Part shown: in pieces, positions 24,448 through 35,936 of the stretch
Layout of the letters: the number at the start of each line of letters is the position of its first letter
Numbering within the stretch: position 1 is the first letter of the stretch
Assembly (NCBI GenBank): GCA_018287875.1
Contig: JAGVVL010000022.1
Coordinates: forward strand, 4,526,001 to 4,590,000
Length of the DNA stretch: 64,000 bases
Reading direction: 5' to 3'
Source: Nigrospora sphaerica
Lineage: Eukaryota > Ascomycota > Sordariomycetes > Amphisphaeriales > Apiosporaceae
Translations under genes and position numbers: made by a program
Notes under the pieces: model-generated
What the model was told of the DNA's origin: nothing
What the model saw: only the letters and a program-made list of their open reading frames with translations
Databases searched by the model: none

Positions 24448-25014
24448 TGTTGCAGGTATAGGACTTATCCTATACCGTTCTCTGTCACTACGGACTAAGC
24501 TATGCACTTAACGAGAAGCTAGTCCTTTAACCGAGCCTATCCTAAAGCTCGGGCCAGCCTACCCTGGAGCACGGGCCAGCTTACCCGCAAGCATGGCCCG
24601 CTTTACCCATAAGCGTGGCGTTCGCCACGCGGAAGCTTCTGCAAGGTTCCACGAGTTTCCACGAGTTTCTACGTGACTCCCTGAAGCTCCCACGAGCCCC
24701 CATGAGGCTCCACAAACCTCTATAAGGTTCCATATGCTTCTAAGCCACGTAATCACTTACGCAATCACTTACGCGTCCTCTTCCTTGTATTACTAAGAGG
24801 ATAAAGGTTTAACGGGTATAAGTAAAGGCTGAATCTCCCCTCTTCGTGTAACTAGTCTGTCCTGAAGCAAGCAAGCACACGAAATACACTCTTGTTCCTC
24901 TTGAAGAGAAGTTCCTTATCCTTCCGTGTTTCTTTATAGAAACGACCTCCGAGATCGAAAGAGCCCTTATAAAGGGGTTGCTTCCTCTTTTCGATCAAAC
25001 CACCACTTCCAACA
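24448..25014 (+). repeat. Solo LTR, family 2 (TGTTGCAGG...CCAACA), copy A
   Basis: A 567 bp unit with TGTTG...CAACA inverted ends and a perfect duplication ACCTA at 24443-24447 and 25015-25019. It sits inside the copia relic, whose integrase reading resumes after it. Five more copies lie between 37 and 45 kb. Confidence 0.9.
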
Positions 25015-25930
25015 ACCTATTTGACTTTCCTAAAGAATACGACGGTTCCTAGTGGCTACTGGTGCTGAAGGACAACTATAGTGGCAAGCTTTAGTCCTTT
25101 CCAACGCCCTCGAAAAGCCATACCTAGATATTCAATATTATCAGAAGCTTCAAGAGGCATGTTCTAAGACGCTACAACCTTCACCTCTATATTCTTAAGC
25201 ACAACGGGGAGAAGGGCGTGATAGCTATTAATAGTATAACCAAATACGAGCGCTAAGCAGACTCTGAAGGGATAGAGATTTAAACCTTACCCCTATACGC
25301 ACACGAGCCAAATGGAGCCCTTAAGAGAGCTAGTTAAAAGATAATTGTTCGATCCCTAAAAATGCTATTGTATGCTAGCCTCCCTAAGGTGCTACAGCTA
25401 AAGTTAACCACCGCTGCGATAAAGCTTATCAATATAAGCCCAGCTTAGTCGTAGCGCTTCCGAAGCCCTAATAAGGTGCTAAACAAATGGTTCTCTCTTA
25501 ATCAGACGCACTATAGCCCTTAAGAGCTGCGAGAGGCTTAGGCAGACCTCCAACTAGACTAGAGCGGTATATATGTCTTCGGATGTAAGGCTTTTGCCTT
25601 TCACTTAAAACACGCTGCTAAAGCATACCGCAGAGCGTTTAAAGTTTAAAATAGGGCATAGATAGGATATCTAGTAGGCTGTACCGCTACCAATATCTAC
25701 AGAATCTAGTTGCTAAAGCACGGTAAGGTCATTTAAACGCGAGACGTTATATTCGATAAAACGCAGTTCTATAATGGAAGAGAGTTAGAACAGCTGGACC
25801 CTAAAGCGCTAGAGTACTTATAGATTAAGCTAGGAGACATCCCTTTAAGCAAGACAGGCTTCATAAATGAAACACTACAGCTTTAAAATAGGCTCGAGGA
25901 GCTAGATAATATTGTCGGTATAGCATTACG

Positions 25931-26697
25931 TCCTGAAAGCTCTTAAGAAGCTCACCTTAGAAATTTAGAGGAAGGCAACACCCGAGGGACCAGTCGATAA
26001 GAACTTAGGGGGGCGACGAGCTTGTATTCTGCCGTGAGTCAGACTCATTTCTGAACCTTTCCCTTTCCCCTCTCGCTCAGCATTCCAAGAGTATGGAAGA
26101 GGAAAGTCACCTGAATGAACAACGAGACTAGATGGCTGATCCCCTTCTTTCCAGTTCAAACCGTTCGGGGCCTGCTGATGCCTTCTGCCTGTATTGTGGA
26201 CCGGTTTGGTTTCAAAGATGGGCCTTGCCGATAGTGGTCATGCCGAGGGTGTAATTTTGGATATTGTTTACTTTGAGCGTTGATGCCTGGTGTCCCTGGG
26301 TAGTAGCGAAATGATTGGGTGGGTTGCTTCTCCGAAAAGGCTATCGAATTGAGCCACTCGCCAGCGACAGCGCTAAGACGACCCACTGTGATGAGCAATA
26401 AGGCTATGTGAGCGCCTACCTTGAGACCACATTTATTGATACGGTGGATAAGCAGTGCGTTTCACGTGATGTCTTCTTATCGCCGGCGTAGCAAGCAGGC
26501 TTCTTCTCTTCTGACGCTATAAGATAATAGCGTTTCATTTACCCCTCAGCTGACAGTTCTCGCCTGCGGCCACCATATATTCATGGGACCATAAAACCAC
26601 TGCCTATCTTCGCAGGAGCACCGGGCTATTATGCTTTTCTTTCTCGTTTCTTCACATCAGCCGCTCATTAAGGCGCAGGCCAAAGGTGCATACAAAC
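25931..26697. other. Intergenic sequence and P450 promoter region
   Basis: GC content rises sharply out of the repeat block. Minus-strand open frames at 25965-26398 have no domain. No clear TATA box was picked. Confidence 0.4.
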
Positions 26698-28459
26698 ATG
26701 CTCGTTCAAATGCTAATCCAGACGCTCTGGTACCAGCCCCTCAACGTCCTGGTAGCCGAAGTCATCCTCCTCGTCCTTGTGACATGGCAGTTTCTGGCGT
26801 GGCGGAGTCTCAGATTAGCTCCGAACGCCCCGCCACTCTACAAAGGACATGGCCTGTTCGGCTCGCTGCGCTTCACCACTTCACGGGCCGAGTATCTGAC
26901 CGAGGGTACCAGGAGGAGCGGTGATGGCCAATTCAGCTTCTGGTACGGCGGTAACCACGTGGTAGTCGTGTCGGGAGAAACAGGCCGCACCAGCTTTCAA
27001 ACATCGCGCAACTTGGATCCCAGCGCTGGGTAGACACCCCTTACCGCGCGAATATATATCGAGGAGGACCAAAACTAACCGCAAAAGAGTAGCTTCGCCG
27101 CCCTATTTGGAGCCTTCTTAGACCTTAGCGAACAGACCAAGGACTCCATCCGCAAGAGTATGCTAGTCTACAAACGCTGCACTCACAGCGACTACATGAG
27201 CACCAACTTGCACCACTTGGTGGCCGACAGCGCCGCCCACATGTGCAGCAATGCAGACGTCGGAGGCGATGGCGTCGTCGTTGATATCATGAAGTTCATG
27301 GGCCCGTTGCTATACCAGCTCACGCACCGCATGGCCGGGGTCCACGACATCGCTGACGACCCGCGGCGGCTGCGCGCGACCTGGGCCGTCTACGCGCCGC
27401 TCGAGGACTCTCCTTACATCGATATCCTCCTGCCGTGGCTGCCGACAGCATCTAAGATCCGTAAGGTTTGGGGGTATGCCAACTTGCACTGGACCATTAG
27501 CAATATCGCCCAGAAGAGGAAGGAGACCGGGGACAAGGCCCGGAAGCCCGACATGCTACAGATGCTCATTGACAACGGGACTAGCAGCATATGGCGGTCT
27601 TCAGTATGTTTTTCGTCTCCCGCCATTGTCTACTTTCTTCCAAGCATTCTGTTTCTAGAAAGGCGTTCTCGGACACAAATACTTACTAGTCTCGGCCAGA
27701 CCGTGATAGGAGCTGTCATGGCCGGCGTTTTCAACACGACCTTTTCCACCGTCTGGAACCTATGTTGCCTGGCCAATAACCCGGAGTGGCTAACAAGGGT
27801 GCGCGCTGAGATCGAAGCTGCCATAACTGAACACCAGATCTCTGAAACCGAGTCAACGGCGGATGCCCTCGGGCATCTCACACTCCGGGAGTGGGAGACA
27901 AATTTCCCGTCGCTACAGTCCGCAGCCACCGAGAGCATCCGTTTCACCATGGCGGGGGCTGTTGTGCGAAAAAACATCGGCGGCGACAACCTGCCAATCG
28001 GAGATACCGGCTACGTCATTCCGCGCGGAAGCTTGGCCGTCCACGCCACGGCCGACGCCCACATGAACGAAGCGATCTATCCCGAGCCGCGGAGATGGGA
28101 TCCAAGCCGGTTCCCGCATGATAGTCAGGCGCAGGGCGCCGATATACCGCACGCCTATTTGGGCTGGGGCTCAGGGAACCATCCGTGTCCAGCTCGGAGA
28201 GTGAGTTCACATCTCTCGCCAATGCGGTTTTGGGGAAAGCGAAGAGAACGTAACATCAGACTGAAAGTTTTGTGCGCAGTTTGCTGAGTTAAACCTCATT
28301 GTGGCGACCGTCTTGTTCATCGCTTCCTACGACTTCTACCTTTGTGACAAAGCCGGCAATAAAACACACGGTCCGTTGCCCGCCATCATCTACAACCGGA
28401 TGGGCGCGGGACTCCCGGAAAGAGAAATATACATGAGATGTCGAAAAATGACAAAATAG
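26698..28459 (+). CDS. Cytochrome P450, CYP7/CYP8-like
   Basis: Exons read as 26698-27029, 27090-28200 and 28280-28459. The introns at 27030-27089 (CTAAC branch site) and 28201-28279 (GTGAGT) close in phase. A further 93 bp intron at 27597-27689 is likely because the stretch it removes does not fit helix I, but its donor (GTCTTC) is weak. Without it the product is about 509 aa, a normal P450 size. Residues 13-33 form the N-terminal ER anchor, followed by PPLYKGHGLFGSL. Helix I reads GAVMAGVFNTT and lacks the usual acid before Thr, as in CYP7/CYP8-type enzymes. The ExxR is ESIR, the PERF-like block is DPSRF, and the heme loop is GWGSGNHPCPARRFAE with Cys as thiolate ligand. It would oxidise a lipophilic small molecule; the substrate is unknown. 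Start choice: ATG 26698 is preferred over 26686, but the two cannot be told apart by sequence. Confidence 0.82.
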
Positions 28460-29290
28460 TAAAGGTTAGGAAGGCAAGGCATGTACCATTTACAGTTACC
28501 CCTGGTTAAAGAATAGCAGTAATGCATGTTCAAGCCTAGTATTTAAAAGGTAGTGGGAAGCTGCTTGAAGTATTAGCGGGCAGCCCACAAAGAGGGGCAG
28601 GTCTCTAATACTAGCGGTGACAAGGCCGCCATAGGCATCGTTACCAATGCCGAGATCAGCATATCCCACCTAAGGCATGCCGATGACAAGTCGCTGGTGC
28701 GTTAAGCAAATGAAGAGGTGTGCGTCATAATGAGAAAAGGAGACGTAGGGATACAGTTCAGGACTCAAAAAGGGAAATATTCAGTAAGGAAATTAAGAAA
28801 TTTGGATGATGCTAAGTCTTAATGACAGGGAACCTACTACTCACTAGCAGCTCTTCAGGCGACGTCATTGAGCTGTGTTTGGAAGTCTGTAGGTATAAAA
28901 GAGAACAATTCACTATGATACTGGGCCTTAATTTGCAATAGGAGCCCGGCCTCAGCTAGGTCCTACATGCGCCTCGCCAATGGCAAAACGCAGTGCACAG
29001 GACGACGGCAACTCACAGTTTCCGGCCACCATCGTCTCACTTCATCATCGAGTCGCTACGTCACTAAACAAAGGCGAAAGGATGTTACATGAACACGATG
29101 CAAGCGACCCTTTCTGTCACTATAATCTAGGGGGTCGATTAAAGGACAGGCCCATCAAACCGCCACACGTCTGGCGACAGTTAAAGGTGCTTCTTTTTTA
29201 CTTCAACACCGAATATATTAACCACCTACGGTTATATTTATTGAAAAGTTATACCATTCGAATTGTCACATTCTATTCTTTCGTTTAATA
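28460..29290. other. Intergenic sequence grading into AT-rich repeat
   Basis: No supported gene is seen. An open frame at 28980-29288 lacks any domain and runs into AT-rich sequence. Confidence 0.4.
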
Positions 29291-29319
29291 TCTATTATAA
29301 TACATAAACTATAGCTAGC

Positions 29320-29560
29320 TACCGCTCTCCTCTAAGTCTACTAAGGAGATTCCATCTGGTCTGTCGCTAAGTAATATACAGTCTTTAAACACTACCTCAC
29401 GCCTTATTTCGAGTGCAAGCCTTTTAAATGCACTATTCAAAGGCATCGTTAAGCCCTCAGTGAAGTCTAGGAGCACTGGCTAGTCTAGTGGGTGTTGCTT
29501 TAGGCTAGACTTAGCTAGGCTCCTTAGCATAACCGCTTTAAGCTCTTCGCGTAGTTAATT
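29320..29560 (-). pseudogene. Unrecognised minus-strand coding remnant
   Basis: Read on the minus strand the sequence gives a plausible peptide with LLDFTEGLTMPLNSAFKRL and LSDRPDGISLVDLE, broken by stops of RIP type. It looks like real former coding sequence opposite to the neighbouring transposase relic. I cannot name the family. Confidence 0.35.
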
Positions 29561-29649
29561 ATCTGTCAGTCTGGTAGCAGCCACATTATTAGAGATAGGT
29601 AGTATCGCCGTTTTTTTAAGCGCTAGCCACAGCTGAAGACCATACTCTT

Positions 29650-30374
29650 AAGGGGAATGGGTTTCCAGCGTGTCAACAGCGCCACACGCGAAAACATCAA
29701 GGAGTTCTTCTCAAGGCTAAATAAGGAGCGCATCCGCGATATCCTTAAGGAGCACATGTAGAAATTTAATAAAGTTGGAGCTCAGATTAGCCTTAGAGAC
29801 TTCTTTTTTATTATCGGACAGTCTGCTCTCACAAAGGTCTTCATTTTAGACACCACAAGAGATAAGTAGAGGACGTCTTTAAAGTCTGTTTTTATAGCTA
29901 ACCGAGCCCTATCTCCTTTAGTTATCTTTAAGGGGAGGCAGGTCTAATAGCAATAGTTTACCACGTAATCAGATAACGAGGACTTTATAAACTAGCAATT
30001 TAAAGCTTTAGGCTGGCTAGACCTTTAATTTAATTGCCTTGCGCTAGTTAAGATAGGTGTTCTTACTATAGACTACTCTAGACGACCCTAAGTAGTGGCG
30101 CCACCTTATACTTGACGGCTATGTTAGCTATTATAGCAAGGAGTTTATATTAGAGTGTTTAACGGCTAAGGTCTAGCTATACTTCCTTTTAGTATATACT
30201 TTGCAAGTTCTTTAACTTCTAGACCTTTGCCCTTTTTCAGTGTTAAAGCGCGCGTACTGGAAACACCTTCGCTAGGCCTGCGTATTTAATCTAACGATGA
30301 CGCTAAAGAAACTGGAGTTCCTGAAAGCCTGGATTAAAGCTTAGAAGAAAGCACTAACTTTAAAACACATTGCT
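29650..30374 (+). pseudogene. pogo/Fot1-like DDE transposase relic
   Basis: The plus strand gives MGFQRVNSATRENIKEFF, then a block ending GAQISLRDFFFIIG, and ALSPLVIFKGRQV, broken by TAG/TAA. The same blocks in the same order appear on the minus strand of the transposon at 46115-48046, so both belong to one Fot1-like family. It is cut at its 3' side by a solo LTR, and no terminal inverted repeats were found. Confidence 0.65.
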
Positions 30375-30716
30375 TGTTACAGGTTGGGACCTGGGAGATA
30401 GGCTCAGGCGCACCTGGCCTGAGCGTCTCACAAACCCCTCACATGTGGCTCCGAGTAGGTCTCTCCATTCGAACGCCAGGCTAGTGGTCAAGACCTAGGA
30501 GGGGGGGAGCTGAGCAAGCGATCCGAACGTTCCGATCCGAACGTTCCGGTCCGAACGTTCCTATCCGAACGTTCCGGTCCAGTCTCGCAAGATTTAACGA
30601 GACGCTGCGCCCGGCCTCCTGAAGACGGTTCTCTTCTCTCTTTCCCATCTAGAAAATAAACAGCATTTGGCCCCTTCGATAGTGCTTCAAGGCTCAGCCT
30701 CTCACACCCTACTTTA
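30375..30716 (+). repeat. Solo LTR, family 3 (with GAACGTTC array), copy 1
   Basis: A 342 bp unit runs from TGTTACAGGTTGGG to CAGCCTCTCACA. It holds four tandem 15 bp units centred on GAACGTTC at about 30521-30580. The flanks do not match (TTGCT before, CCCTA after), so no target duplication is visible. A second copy in reverse lies at 38857. Confidence 0.8.
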
Positions 30717-30953
30717 TTTATATTATAACAGTTAGCTGGCTTTACCCTTTAGATCTCTGGTTACTGAAGATACCGGAACTATAGTCGAATTACCTTAACT
30801 AGAGCGCTATTAACACGCTGTAAATTGATAGACCGGCTCTTATAGACCTATACAGCTAGGTTTCTATATAGGAAGGCTTGTAGCCACCTCTTTTTAAGTG
30901 GCTCGCTGTCGCCCTAAGCCTGGAGGATACGTTTAGCGAACTCCTTAACTTAG

Positions 30954-31137
30954 TGATACGTGGCGGGGGTAGGTAAACAGTAATAAGGTGCGGTATCCTT
31001 GTCAAGGAGGGGTCCTGCTACCCCACCTACCTAGTTGGGATATCGCACCATAGATAGTTTCCTGCCCTGACAGCCACTTCGTGGCCGGCGGACGGAATAC
31101 ATCATCTTTCCCCTTCACCCCAGTCTACACCATATCA
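30954..31137 (+). repeat. Solo LTR, family 4 (TGATA...TATCA), copy 1
   Basis: A 184 bp unit with inverted ends TGATA/TATCA and a perfect 5 bp duplication CTTAG at 30949-30953 and 31138-31142. A RIP-altered partner is at 58089. Confidence 0.85.
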
Positions 31138-31142
31138 CTTAG

Positions 31143-33007
31143 GCATACAAAGGTGGAAGCCTTAGGACAGCTTAGGTAAGGATCCAGGTTGTAAGCAATT
31201 CTTCTTCGACTGGCCTGAGCCTCTGTTAGTATGCGAACGTATCTGACCTGCTTTGTTAGCGTCGAAGTCTGTTTTATAGTGTTGATTTCAGTATGCCGTA
31301 TTCTCGCGTAGTCTACTTAATTCCGTGCTCACTTGTAACGGAGCTAAGTGCCCTTTATATATCTTCTTCGGAATACTGTTTTATATTAGCTATAACTGTT
31401 ATAATATGAGTTTACAGAAAGATTGGACGCCAATTGAGTTCAGAAATAAAAAGAACGTCCGAAAGGCCGAAAATTCGGTGGCTGGTTTTTTGGGAGCCTG
31501 AAAGTGGGGGGGCCCGAATGGGGGTCCTTGAACTTACTCTAACTCATTTAGTCTTTAAAGTTCGATATCTTTTTTAAAGTTGATTAAACTATTACAAAAG
31601 TATAAGATCTCTTAAAAGGTTTTAAGAAGGCTTTATTTAAGTAAGATTACTTTAATTGTATTATCTCGGTGTTATTTAATAAGTGTTTTAAACTAAGTTT
31701 TAACTTAAAAGCGGTTTAGCTATATATATTAACTGAAGACTAGCTACTTTCTATTTTTTCCCGTTTTTCTAGCTGGCTACGAGTAAACTCAACTGTCACA
31801 CCACAGCGACACCGGCAAGATAGAAACGGATTTCAAGGTGGTTCATTAAAGGAAACTAACGTAAGGAAAGATGCTAGACATGGCAGACTATATACTGAAG
31901 CTTTCTAAGGCTCCTGTGGAGCTTCTCACGTGACACCACTAACAGGTTATCGACCTTGAGAATACCCTCACGGCGCGACACCAATGATACTATAACCGCC
32001 GCCGAACCCGTTCTCATCCCATAAACCAAGGAGGAGTCTTTAACACGGATGCTTATCAAGCGCGGATGTTCACGCGCCCAGTCTAAAGGATGTAGGGGCC
32101 AGAGCAAATGAAGTTGTTGACTATGCAGTCCTAGTTGCCTGAACCGTCACATTGCGATAATGTTGATCTCTCATCCTTTTTATGAGTAGTCCTACTGACA
32201 TTAAGACGTTGGTGACTATTTGGCAGCAGTGGAGGGTGAGTATAAACACATCACTGGCAGTTCATACAGCCACATGATGAAAGTAGTCTACAGACACAAG
32301 CGCGATATCGTTGTCTTTCCATGCACTTCCTTCGACTAGTCTGGTGACCGACTATCTATTGTGTCGGCCCTGTTGTCCCTCAACTGACGACTTGAGGTAA
32401 CCCACACGTGCCCAAGTCTTTCCTCGACACGCCATCAAGTATGCTACTGTTGTGAAAAAACACGACACCGCTGCCCCATATTCCTTCTTACTACAGTGGC
32501 CAACACGACTCTGCACTATTCCATTGGATACCGCCGTGACCACGACAATTGGCGATTCGGCTTGTCAGTTGAACGTATTTGGAAGCCGCCGCCAACGGGG
32601 TCGAAAAGATTGTAACTGTATTGGGGACTTGGCCGGGCGGCCCGTGTTTATCATCCTCCAGTCCCGCACACGCGCATTACCAGTAGCAATCGTTACCGTG
32701 GAGCACACAGACGGACCCGGCACTTTCTTGGGGGCGCAAAGGCGTCGTCCCATTGCTTGCGGTGCCCTGATTAGGCGGTATGGCATGTCCTATTCTGTTG
32801 AATGAAAGCATGCTCAACGGCCCAGCCAGCTGTTTATCGCCATAACAAAGCCTATTGAGGCTGCAATCAAGAGCCTGACGAGGGACGCAAATGCGCTTTC
32901 CAGGAACGCGCCGTGCCATGACGCGAGCTTAGGCACCATAATCCAGACTCACTTATCTTCCACAGGCTAACGCCTTGGATTCAACGGCCGGCTCTACACG
33001 TCCATTC
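31143..33007. other. Gene-free stretch before the regulator gene
   Basis: 31143-31760 is AT-rich relic sequence with a G-run (GTGGGGGGGCCC) near 31506. 31760-33007 is of normal composition with no recognisable gene, although several short open frames exist. It may be the 3' region of the regulator transcript. Confidence 0.4.
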
Positions 33008-35936
33008 TCACGCCGTGGTCGAAGAATAGTCGCCGCCGCCGCCGCCGTTGACGACCCAGCCGGGGTCGGCGAACCAAGAGACGGCCTCGGAGCCCGTGTT
33101 GCCAAAGGACTCGAAAGTGAAGTCAAAGCCATCCATGGCGCCCTCGAAGGCGTTGTTGTTGTCAAGGCCCTCGGGCGGGTCGACAGGCGGCAGCAGCGGG
33201 TGGTGCAGGGCGGCGCCGGCAGGCTTGGGCATGCTGACGACGTGGGCGGGCGCCATGTCGGCAAAGGCGGCGGCGCGAGCGGCCACGATGGGCGGCGTCG
33301 TGCGGTGGTGCGCCAGCGGCGTTGTCGTCGTCGCTGTGGCCGCCGAGCTGCCGCTTCCGCCACCGCCGGGCGTGCCGCCGAGCACTGCGTGGTTGTAAAT
33401 GGACGGTAACGACCCGGCCACGGGCAGCGACGGCGAGGCCAGCACTGGGGGCGACGGCATGAGCTCATTGATGTCGCTGATGTCTATCTGGCGCACCGGG
33501 TTGTGGCGCGACAGCACCTGTTGACCCGGCACCACTACGCGGGTCACATCGGGACTGCCAGGGTAGCTCGGCGTGTTGGCGGCCGAGACGCCGCGGGCGA
33601 TGAGATTTTCCAAGTCCGAGTGCTGGGTAAAAAACGCCAGTTAGTACGGCTAATAAACGAGGGCGGGCCCGTGGACGGGGGATACGTACGATGGCCTGCA
33701 CCGCCGGAAGGTGTGACATGTGCTTCGTAATGCGCAGGCAGCGCTGGGCGTGCTCGTGTACTTGTTCGGCGGTTGCCAGGTCTTGGCCGGCGAGGGTGCG
33801 ATGGCCGAAGAACAGCATACGAGCGCACTGGTAGGCGCACATGGCCAGGTCGGTGTCGGTCACAGGCAAGCCGCCGTCGAGCGACATAATGGTGCGGAAG
33901 ATGTCGGCCGTGGCCAGGGCATGCTCAAAAGACTGGCGCTGGCACATTTCAACGAAGTGGGGTGGAAGACGGTCTAGGGCCGGGCGTGGCAGAGCCTCCT
34001 TAAGCCCGGACAGCACGACACGGTACAGGTCACAGTGGCACTGACGCCACCAGACGTGGATCATAATGAAGACGCACAGACGCGGCGAGTAGGCGCGCAG
34101 CTTGACGTTGTTGTCGGAGAAGCGGAACGAGGCGGGCAGGTGATCGTTGAAGGCGCGCAGCTCGCCGGCCAGTACGTCGACGAGTCGCGGCAGCTCCCGC
34201 AGCTCCGTCTCGGGCATGGCCAGCACGTTCTTGGTGCAGTAGAGCACGCGGCTGCGGATCCAGAGCAGGCGCACGTGCAGGGCCAAGGAGCCGACGTCGT
34301 CGGGAAATGGACGCGTCGGGACGGGACGGAGATGCTCGGTGACCTGCGGCAGGTCGAACTCAAAGTTGCGCTCGTTGCACGGCAGCTGGATATGCATGGC
34401 CTCAGCCGGCAGCAGCGTGAAGTCCGGGTAGCCGCCGTTGATGCCTGAGTCGATGGTCATGAAGGCCCACATGAGACGGCGTCGCGACTCACGCGCAAGG
34501 AAGCAAAGGTTGGGGTTCTCGTAGTTGAGCCGCAGCGCGTACGAGAAGCGGCTGGCTAGAGCAGCGAGCATAAAGGCGCCCGTGAAGCGGCGCGTCAGCA
34601 TGCGGTACTTCATGATGAAGACGAGGGCCTGGATCTTGATGGTCGACGGGTTCTCCATGTCGCCAAGCACCATGCGCTGGCACTCGTCGATACACCGGCC
34701 GCCGTACTCCCGCGCGCCGGGTCCGAGGTCCGTCAGTAGCGACGTGATGCCGACAAGGGCCAGCAGCAGCGCCTTGTCCATCATGCCGGCGTGGTAGCGC
34801 TGCATGAGCGAGGCCCGATGGAGGAAGGAGAAGACGGGCACGTGATGGACATGGCGGAAGAAGCTGTCAAATGTGCGGCTGATGAGGGCCTTGTCAGGGA
34901 AGGTGATACTGCCGGAACTAGTCAATGAGGACGAGTATTACAACTGTCTCGGTCGACAGTAGGGAGGACGTCTGCGGGGCCGATGCGCGAGCAAACGATG
35001 GGCGGCGATAGGGGGGAGAGGCACTCACGGTTCGTGGTTTAAGGCCCAGGGGCCGTAGCCGCCCTGGCCGTGGGAGAGGCTCTGGGATTTCCCATGGGCC
35101 GCCACATGGTCATCGCGTACATGGCGCCTCTTCTCGGGCGGCTCTGACGCAGCCGAATCGTGCTCGGAATCGCCGGCGGGGCCCGGCGACATCGTGGTCG
35201 CGCTGGCGCCCTCGCCGCCGCCGCCGCCAGAACCGCCTGACCGCTTGGTCGGTCGGTAGACGCACTCGAGGCCCTGCGACTGACAGCGCTTGCATTTGGG
35301 CGTTTCACCACTACATCGGGCCTTACGCGAGTGGCAGCTGCTGCAGGCAAGACGCACTCGGCGGCGCGGGAGGCTGAGCGGGCCACCGGCGCCGTCGCCG
35401 TCGGCTTGGGGCGACGGACCCGCAAAGGAACACGTGAAGCCCAGGCGGTCGCAGTTTGCACACGAGGGCCCGTCCCCGGCGATGCACTTCACCTTGCGCA
35501 GGCGACAAGGCTGACAGGTCCTGCGCTGGGCGCCATCGCCGGCAGCCGCCGCCGGCATGGCACTGCTGCTGCTGCTGCTACGCGCGTGATGGTGATAGTG
35601 GTGGTGGCTGGGGCGATAGTGGTTGTGATGGGGCGTCGACAGGGCCGTGGCCGATGTCGTGGTGACGGCAGCCTCGGCGGCAATTTCGGCGGCCGTGTCC
35701 CTCTCGGCCACCTCCAGACTCATGTCCTCCATCTCCATATCGCACGCGACTGTTCTGACGCGTGGGTGGTCGTGAGGGCGAGCGGCTGACGCATGGATGG
35801 GTTCCGGCGTCGTGAACCCCGGCGATTCCACATCGGCGAGCGCAAACGAGCAGAAGAGAGGATCTAGGTGGCCCAGCCTCGAAAGCGCGGGGGAAGCGTT
35901 GACACGGCCTGAATCCCCTTCGGTGTGGCCCGTCAA
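33008..35936 (-). CDS. Transcription factor with two tandem Zn(II)2Cys6 clusters and a fungal-specific TF domain
   Basis: Three minus-strand exons, 35936-35029, 34917-33690 and 33622-33008, give 916 aa. The introns of 111 and 67 bp have GTGAGT/GTACGT donors and CTAG/CCCAG acceptors with phases closing. The N-terminus is low-complexity with His- and Ser-runs. Cluster 1 uses Cys140, 143, 150, 158, 161 and 168 (CQPCRLRKVKC...). Cluster 2 uses Cys197, 200, 207, 214, 217 and 224 (CSSCHSRKARC...). Each has the full CX2CX6CX6-7CX2CX6C pattern and the basic loop. A Gly-rich linker leads to the middle homology (Fungal_trans) region with FDSFFRHVHHVPVFSFLHR and ESRRRLMWAFMTIDS. The C-terminus is Ala/Thr/Pro-rich and ends in an acidic, Phe-rich tail (GFDFTFESFG), a likely activation region. 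A nuclear DNA-binding regulator is expected; its targets are unknown. Two clusters in one protein is unusual. Confidence 0.9.

Larger units (their letters stand above)
15250..25930 (+). mobile_element. RIP-decayed Ty1/copia retrotransposon relic with two nested insertions
   Basis: Three plus-strand segments read as one retroelement. 15250-15813 is gag-like, including VKSTVKKEYL and YKHH blocks. 23152-24447 continues gag, a broken Cys knuckle and a protease-type segment: IVDS with SRHIVND, then VKAG and GTGIYVI blocks, ending in an integrase zinc-binding region with HAKTGYLS and SRQ-like blocks. 25015-25930 is the integrase core (KEYDGS, HNGEKG, EPNGALKRA, GYLVGC, RDVIFDK). Frames are full of TAG/TAA codons typical of RIP. 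It is cut by the chromovirus at 15814-23151 and by a solo LTR at 24448-25014. No reverse transcriptase or RNase H region follows, so the 3' half is missing. The outer left boundary is uncertain. Confidence 0.75.

Noticed and set aside
32352..32919. Several overlapping open frames between repeat DNA and the regulator gene
   Set aside because: No domain or splice structure; frames overlap on both strands without preference.
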